Below, in pieces: positions 60,104 to 64,000 of a stretch of DNA of 64,000 bases. The position numbers were made by a program, and so were the translations under genes. The number at the start of each line of letters is the position of its first letter. The stretch's first letter is position 1. The stretch is from Sphaerisporangium aureirubrum (GTDB lineage Bacteria > Actinomycetota > Actinomycetes > Streptosporangiales > Streptosporangiaceae), in NCBI RefSeq assembly GCF_042658925.1, contig NZ_JBHSRF010000042.1:10310-74309 (forward strand). Direction: 5' to 3'. Under the pieces are notes generated by a model. That model worked only from the letters and a program-made list of their open reading frames with translations, had not been told where the DNA came from and made no database searches.

Positions 60104-61128
60104 TGAACGGCACGAGGCTTCCCACGCCCGTGCCGGAGACGATCTGGCACCGGGCCGCCGAGCTGATCACCGGCGCCCGCCGGGTGGCCCTGGTCTGCCA
60201 CGTGTCACCCGACGGCGACGCCCTGGGCTCGATGCTCGGCCTCGGGCTGGCGCTGCGCGCGGCGGGCAAGGACGTGGTGGCGTCGTTCGGCGACCGGCGG
60301 TTCCAGGTGCCGCGGCTGCTGCGGTTCCTGCCCGGGCAGGAGCTGCTCGTGCCGCCCGCCCGCTACCCCGCCGAGCCGGACCTGATGATCAGCTTCGATT
60401 CTCCCACGGTGGACCGGCTCGGCCTGCTCTCGGCGAACGCCGGCAAGGCCCGCGAGCTGATCGTGATCGACCATCACCCGTCCAACACCGGCTTCGGCAC
60501 CGTGCCGCTGGTCGACCCGGCGGCGGCGTCCACCGCCACGCTGGTGGAAGAGCTGATCGGCCGTCTCGGCCTGGAGATCGGCCGGGACGTCGCCACCTGC
60601 CTGTACACCGGGCTGGTGACCGACACCGGGTCGTTCCGGCACTCCTGCACCACCCCCGCCGTGCACAGCATGGCCGCGCGGCTGGTGTCGGCCGGGCTGC
60701 GCACCGACGAGATCGCCCGCGAGCTGTGGGACCGCTCGCCGTTCGGGTACCTCAAGGTGCTCGGCGCCGCGCTGGACCGGTGCGCCCTCGACGAGGACGC
60801 CGCGGGCGGGCTCGGCATGGTGTGGACGTTCGTGCCCCGCGCGGACCGCGCCGCGTACTGCCTGCCGTACGACGAGGTCGAGGGCATCATCGACGTGGTG
60901 CGCCGCACCGACGGCTCCGACGTCGCGGTGGTGCTCAAGGAGGACGACGAGGGGGCCTGGCAGGTCTCCACGCGATCCAAGGGCGGAGTCGACGTGGGCC
61001 GCGCCTGCACGTCCCTCGGCGGCGGCGGTCACACCCTGGCGGCCGGCTACACCTCGCACGAGCCGCCCGAGCGGACCGTCGCCCGGTTCCGCGAGGTCCT
61101 GGCCGAACTCGGCGCGCGCACGCCCTGA
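60100..61128 (+). CDS. nrnA: DHH phosphoesterase NrnA (nanoRNase/PAP phosphatase)
   Basis: A 342-residue DHH-DHHA1 enzyme: VCHVSPDGDALGSMLGLGLA, IVIDHHPSNTGFGT, LYTGLVTDTGSFRHS and the DHHA1 motif SLGGGGHTLAAGYTSHE. NrnA degrades short oligoribonucleotides and 3'-phosphoadenosine 5'-phosphate. GTG 60100 or ATG 60103 overlaps the rbfA stop, so translation is coupled. truB follows after 28 bp. Confidence 0.92.
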   Translation: MMNGTRLPTPVPETIWHRAAELITGARRVALVCHVSPDGDALGSMLGLGLALRAAGKDVVASFGDRRFQVPRLLRFLPGQELLVPPARYPAEPDLMISFDSPTVDRLGLLSANAGKARELIVIDHHPSNTGFGTVPLVDPAAASTATLVEELIGRLGLEIGRDVATCLYTGLVTDTGSFRHSCTTPAVHSMAARLVSAGLRTDEIARELWDRSPFGYLKVLGAALDRCALDEDAAGGLGMVWTFVPRADRAAYCLPYDEVEGIIDVVRRTDGSDVAVVLKEDDEGAWQVSTRSKGGVDVGRACTSLGGGGHTLAAGYTSHEPPERTVARFREVLAELGARTP

Positions 61129-61156
61129 CATATCCGCCTACGGGAAGCGAACGAGG

Positions 61157-62053
61157 ATGAAGAGCACCGGCGGGCGGCCCGTGCCGCCGAGCGGGCTGAT
61201 CGTGGTGGACAAGCCCGCCGGATGGACGTCCCACGACGTGGTCGGCAAGATGCGCCGCCTGGCGGGCACCCGCAGGGTCGGCCACGCGGGCACCCTGGAC
61301 CCCATGGCGACCGGCGTGCTGGTGATCGGGGTGGAGAAGGCCACCCGCCTGCTCGGGCACCTGGCCCTCACCGAGAAGGTCTACGACGCCACCCTCCGCC
61401 TCGGCGTCGCCACCACCACCGACGACGCCGAGGGCGAGATCGTGTCCGAGGCCCCGGCCGCCCATGTCGCGGACGAGGAGATCCTGCGCGGCGTGGCCGC
61501 CCTCACCGGGCTCATCACCCAGGTCCCGCCGCAGGTCAGCGCGATCAAGGTGAACGGCGAGCGGGCGTACAAGCGGGCCAGGGCCGGCGAGGAGGTCGAC
61601 CTGAAGGGCCGCCCCGTCACCGTCCACGCCTTCGACGTGCGCGCCGTGCGCCGCGTCGGCGACGTGATCGACCTGGACGCCACGATCCGCTGCTCCAGCG
61701 GCACCTACATCCGCGCCCTGGCCCGCGACCTCGGCGCCGCGTTCGGGGTGGGCGGCCACCTCACCCGGCTGCGCCGCACCCGTGTCGGCCCCTACGACCT
61801 CACGATGGCCCGCACCGTCGAGGAACTCGGCGCCGAGTGCACCATCCTCCCCATCGCCGACGCCGTCGCCGCCGCGTTCCCTCGGATGGACGTCAGCTCC
61901 GACCAGGCCCGCCAGGTCGCCCACGGCGCCCCGCTGCCCGCCCCCGGCCTCGGCAAGGGTCCCATCGGCGTCTTCGCGCCCGACGGCACCCTGCTGGCCC
62001 TGGTCGAGGAACACGGCGAGAGGGCCCGCCCCCTCGCCGTGTTCGTGCCCTGA
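61157..62053 (+). CDS. truB: tRNA pseudouridine-55 synthase TruB
   Basis: A 298-residue TruB that isomerises U55 in the tRNA T-loop. Motifs: LIVVDKPAGWTSHDVVGKMR, VGHAGTLDPMATGVLVIGVE (catalytic Asp), KVYDATLRLGVATTTDDAEG, IRCSSGTYIRALARDLG, and a C-terminal PUA-like region (VAHGAPLPAPGLGKGPIGVF). Last gene of the translation cluster. In many actinobacteria ribF follows; here a convergent acyl-CoA dehydrogenase does. Confidence 0.95.
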   Translation: MKSTGGRPVPPSGLIVVDKPAGWTSHDVVGKMRRLAGTRRVGHAGTLDPMATGVLVIGVEKATRLLGHLALTEKVYDATLRLGVATTTDDAEGEIVSEAPAAHVADEEILRGVAALTGLITQVPPQVSAIKVNGERAYKRARAGEEVDLKGRPVTVHAFDVRAVRRVGDVIDLDATIRCSSGTYIRALARDLGAAFGVGGHLTRLRRTRVGPYDLTMARTVEELGAECTILPIADAVAAAFPRMDVSSDQARQVAHGAPLPAPGLGKGPIGVFAPDGTLLALVEEHGERARPLAVFVP

Positions 62054-62069
62054 CCGCCGCCGCGCCGGG

Positions 62070-63938
62070 TCAGTGGATGTCGCGGTGCACGTCGACGCCG
62101 GTGGGCTCGGCCGCCGCCGCGATCCAGGGGCCGTCCAGGGACGGGTCCAGGATGCCGTCCTCGACGAAGGGGTAACGGCCCTCCATCACGTGGCGGGCCA
62201 GGCGGACGTCCCTGGCGTCGGAGTTCTCCCACAGGCGCGCCAGGAGGGACTCGGCGCGGAGTCTCGCCTGGTGGCAGAAGGTGTCGGCGACCTCCAGCGG
62301 CGCGGAGCCCAGAGTGGCGGACTCCTCCTTGGCGCGCACGCAGGTGGCCGTGATGGCGAACAGCTCGGCGCCGACGTCGACGACGCGGGACAGGAAGCCC
62401 TGCTTGTGCTCCAGGCGGCCCTGCCAGCGTGACATGGCGTAGAACGTGGCACGGGCCAGCTTGCGGCTGGTGCGCTCCACGTAGCGCAGGTGCGGCGCGA
62501 GCGGGCCGAACGCCGGGTAGGAGCCCGGCAGCTGGCTCGGGCCGGTCACCAGGGTCGGCAGCCAGCGGGCGTAGAAGCCGCCCGCCTTGGTCAGGGCGCG
62601 GCCCTTGGCCTTCAGGTCGGCCTTCGGGTCGATGAGGCCGCCCGCGACCGACAGGTGGGCGTCCACGGCCTCCCGGGCGATGAGCAGGTGCATGATCTCG
62701 GTGGAGCCCTCGAAGATGCGGTTGATCCGCAGGTCCCGCAGCACCTGCTCGGCCGGCACGCCGCGCTCGCCGCGCGCGTGCAGCGACTCGGCCGTCTCGT
62801 AGCCGCGGCCGCCGCGGATCTGCACCAGCTCGTCCGCGACCCGCCAGGCCATCTCCGAGCCGTACAGCTTGGCGAGGGCCGCCTCGATGCGGATGTCGTT
62901 GCTCTCGTCGTCGGCGAGGCGGCTGGCCAGGTCGACCACGGCCTCCAGGGCGTACGCCGTACAGGTGATGAAGGCGATCTTGCGGGCCACCGCCTCGTGC
63001 TCACCGATCGGGTGACCCCACTGCACCCGCGCCCCGCTCCACTCCCTGGCGATCTTGGCCGCCCACTTGGCGGCGCCCGCGCACGTGGCGGGCAGCGACA
63101 GACGGCCGGTGTTCAGCGTCGTCAGCGCGATCTTCAGCCCCTGGCCCTCCCGGCCGATCAGGTTCCCGGCCGGCACCCGGACGCCCTGGAGCCGCGTGAC
63201 CCCGTTCTCGATGCCGCGCAGCCCCATGAACGCGTTGCGATGCTCGACGGTGATCCCCGGGGACCCGGCCTCCACCACGAACGCCGAGATCTTGCTCCCG
63301 GTCCGCGCCATCACCACCAGCAGGTCGGCCACCACCCCGTTGGTGGTCCACAGCTTGACCCCGTCCAGCACGTACTCGTCCCCGTCCCGGACCGCCGTCG
63401 TGGACAGCCGCGCCGGATCGGACCCGACGTCCGGCTCGGTGAGCAGGAACGCGGACACCTCCCCCCGCGCGCACCGCGGCAGGAACCGCTGCTTCTGCTC
63501 CTCGGTGCCGAACAGCCGCAACGGCTGCGGCACCCCGATGGACTGGTGCGCCGACAGCAGCGCGCTCAGGGCCGGAGAGTACGACGCCACCAGCGACAGC
63601 GCCCGCGTGTAGTACAGGTGACTGAGCCCCAGCCCCCCGTACTCCTCGTCGATGGTCATCCCGAACGCCCCGAGCGCCCCCAGCCCCTTGACGACCTCGT
63701 CCGGCACCAGCGCCGTCCGCTCGATCTGCGCCGGATCGACACTCTCCTTCAGAAACCTCCGCAAAGCCCCAAGGAACTCCTCCCCCTTCTCCGCCGCCCG
63801 CTCCCCGACCCGCGGCGCCGGATACACCAGATCCGGCCGGAAGTCCCCGAGAAACAGCTGCCGCCCAAAACTAGGCCGCCCCCACTCCTTCTCCCGAGCT
63901 TGCTCCGCCACCTCACGAGCCTTGTCGTAATCACTCAT
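62070..63938 (-). CDS. Acyl-CoA dehydrogenase family protein
   Basis: A 622-residue FAD-dependent dehydrogenase, longer than the roughly 380-residue core, so related to the VLCAD/FadE5-like group with a C-terminal extension. Motifs: AFLLTEPDVGSDPARLSTTA, YVLDGVKLWTTNG, QIRGGRGYETAESLHARGER, and FEGSTEIMHLL (expected catalytic-Glu region). The C-terminal part (FYAMSRWQGRLEHKQGFLSR) has helical character. ATG 63938 has GGGAGG upstream, which decides it over ATG 63962. Probably oxidises long-chain acyl-CoA; it is 16 bp convergent to truB. Confidence 0.88.
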   Translation of the reverse strand: MSDYDKAREVAEQAREKEWGRPSFGRQLFLGDFRPDLVYPAPRVGERAAEKGEEFLGALRRFLKESVDPAQIERTALVPDEVVKGLGALGAFGMTIDEEYGGLGLSHLYYTRALSLVASYSPALSALLSAHQSIGVPQPLRLFGTEEQKQRFLPRCARGEVSAFLLTEPDVGSDPARLSTTAVRDGDEYVLDGVKLWTTNGVVADLLVVMARTGSKISAFVVEAGSPGITVEHRNAFMGLRGIENGVTRLQGVRVPAGNLIGREGQGLKIALTTLNTGRLSLPATCAGAAKWAAKIAREWSGARVQWGHPIGEHEAVARKIAFITCTAYALEAVVDLASRLADDESNDIRIEAALAKLYGSEMAWRVADELVQIRGGRGYETAESLHARGERGVPAEQVLRDLRINRIFEGSTEIMHLLIAREAVDAHLSVAGGLIDPKADLKAKGRALTKAGGFYARWLPTLVTGPSQLPGSYPAFGPLAPHLRYVERTSRKLARATFYAMSRWQGRLEHKQGFLSRVVDVGAELFAITATCVRAKEESATLGSAPLEVADTFCHQARLRAESLLARLWENSDARDVRLARHVMEGRYPFVEDGILDPSLDGPWIAAAAEPTGVDVHRDIH

Positions 63939-64000
63939 CGAACCTCCCACATCGGCGAACACCCGCCTCGCCTCATAGCTACCCGCCAGTAGCCCCCCCT

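Overview
The window is very GC-rich actinobacterial chromosome, most likely from the Streptosporangiales or a close relative. This is judged from codon bias, from the conserved dxr-ispG-acetyltransferase and proS-rimP-nusA-infB-rbfA-truB neighbourhoods, and from families typical of large-genome actinomycetes (DUF397/DUF5753 pairs, LAL regulators, secreted trypsin-like peptidases, CHAP proteins). No tRNA, rRNA, CRISPR array, insertion sequence or phage gene was seen.

Layout. 0-8 kb is catabolic: the end of a methylmalonate-semialdehyde dehydrogenase, a lipoprotein solute-binding protein, gabT with a divergent PucR regulator, and a TetR regulator divergent from an aldehyde dehydrogenase. 7.8-10 kb holds two tandem secreted trypsin-like peptidases. 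10.3-12.8 kb carries dxr and ispG (MEP isoprenoid pathway) with no rseP/rip1 gene between them. 13-17.4 kb has a membrane PP2C phosphatase, a secreted TAP-type hydrolase with a 22-copy hexapeptide tail, and the DUF4081 acetyltransferase. 17.4-31 kb is rich in regulation: an MBL hydrolase, a LAL regulator, two HATPase proteins, two XRE-type regulators, DUF397, a CHAP enzyme, an esterase, a VOC protein and a large Ser/Thr kinase with three extracellular repeats. 31-50 kb is mixed metabolism and regulators: a serine hydrolase, ThuA, MerR, a decayed locus, a KstR2-like regulator divergent from a thiolase that lacks its catalytic residues, a GH3 enzyme, two SDRs, an ATP-grasp protein, an M14 peptidase, GntR, GNAT, cutC, a DUF6986 protein and a ferredoxin reductase. 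50.4-62 kb is the translation/transcription core: proS, small genes, rimP, nusA, ylxR, infB, ylxP, rbfA, nrnA, truB. A convergent acyl-CoA dehydrogenase closes the window.

The most notable points are these. (1) The FadA6-like thiolase has Ser, Asp, Asp and Ser at the four positions normally Cys, Asn, His and Cys, each one base from the usual codon, and lies behind a KstR2-type operator. (2) Short tandem duplications are frequent and often sit at gene 3' ends: ispG and proS (both including the stop codon), the 18-bp x 22 array in the TAP-type hydrolase, a 5-bp duplication that breaks a pseudogene, and smaller ones elsewhere. (3) rseP/rip1 is absent from its usual place between dxr and ispG. 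(4) The same palindrome, GGAAACTTTCC, lies upstream of the GH3 gene and of the following SDR gene. (5) Two hairpins at 44.6-44.7 kb have interchangeable arms.
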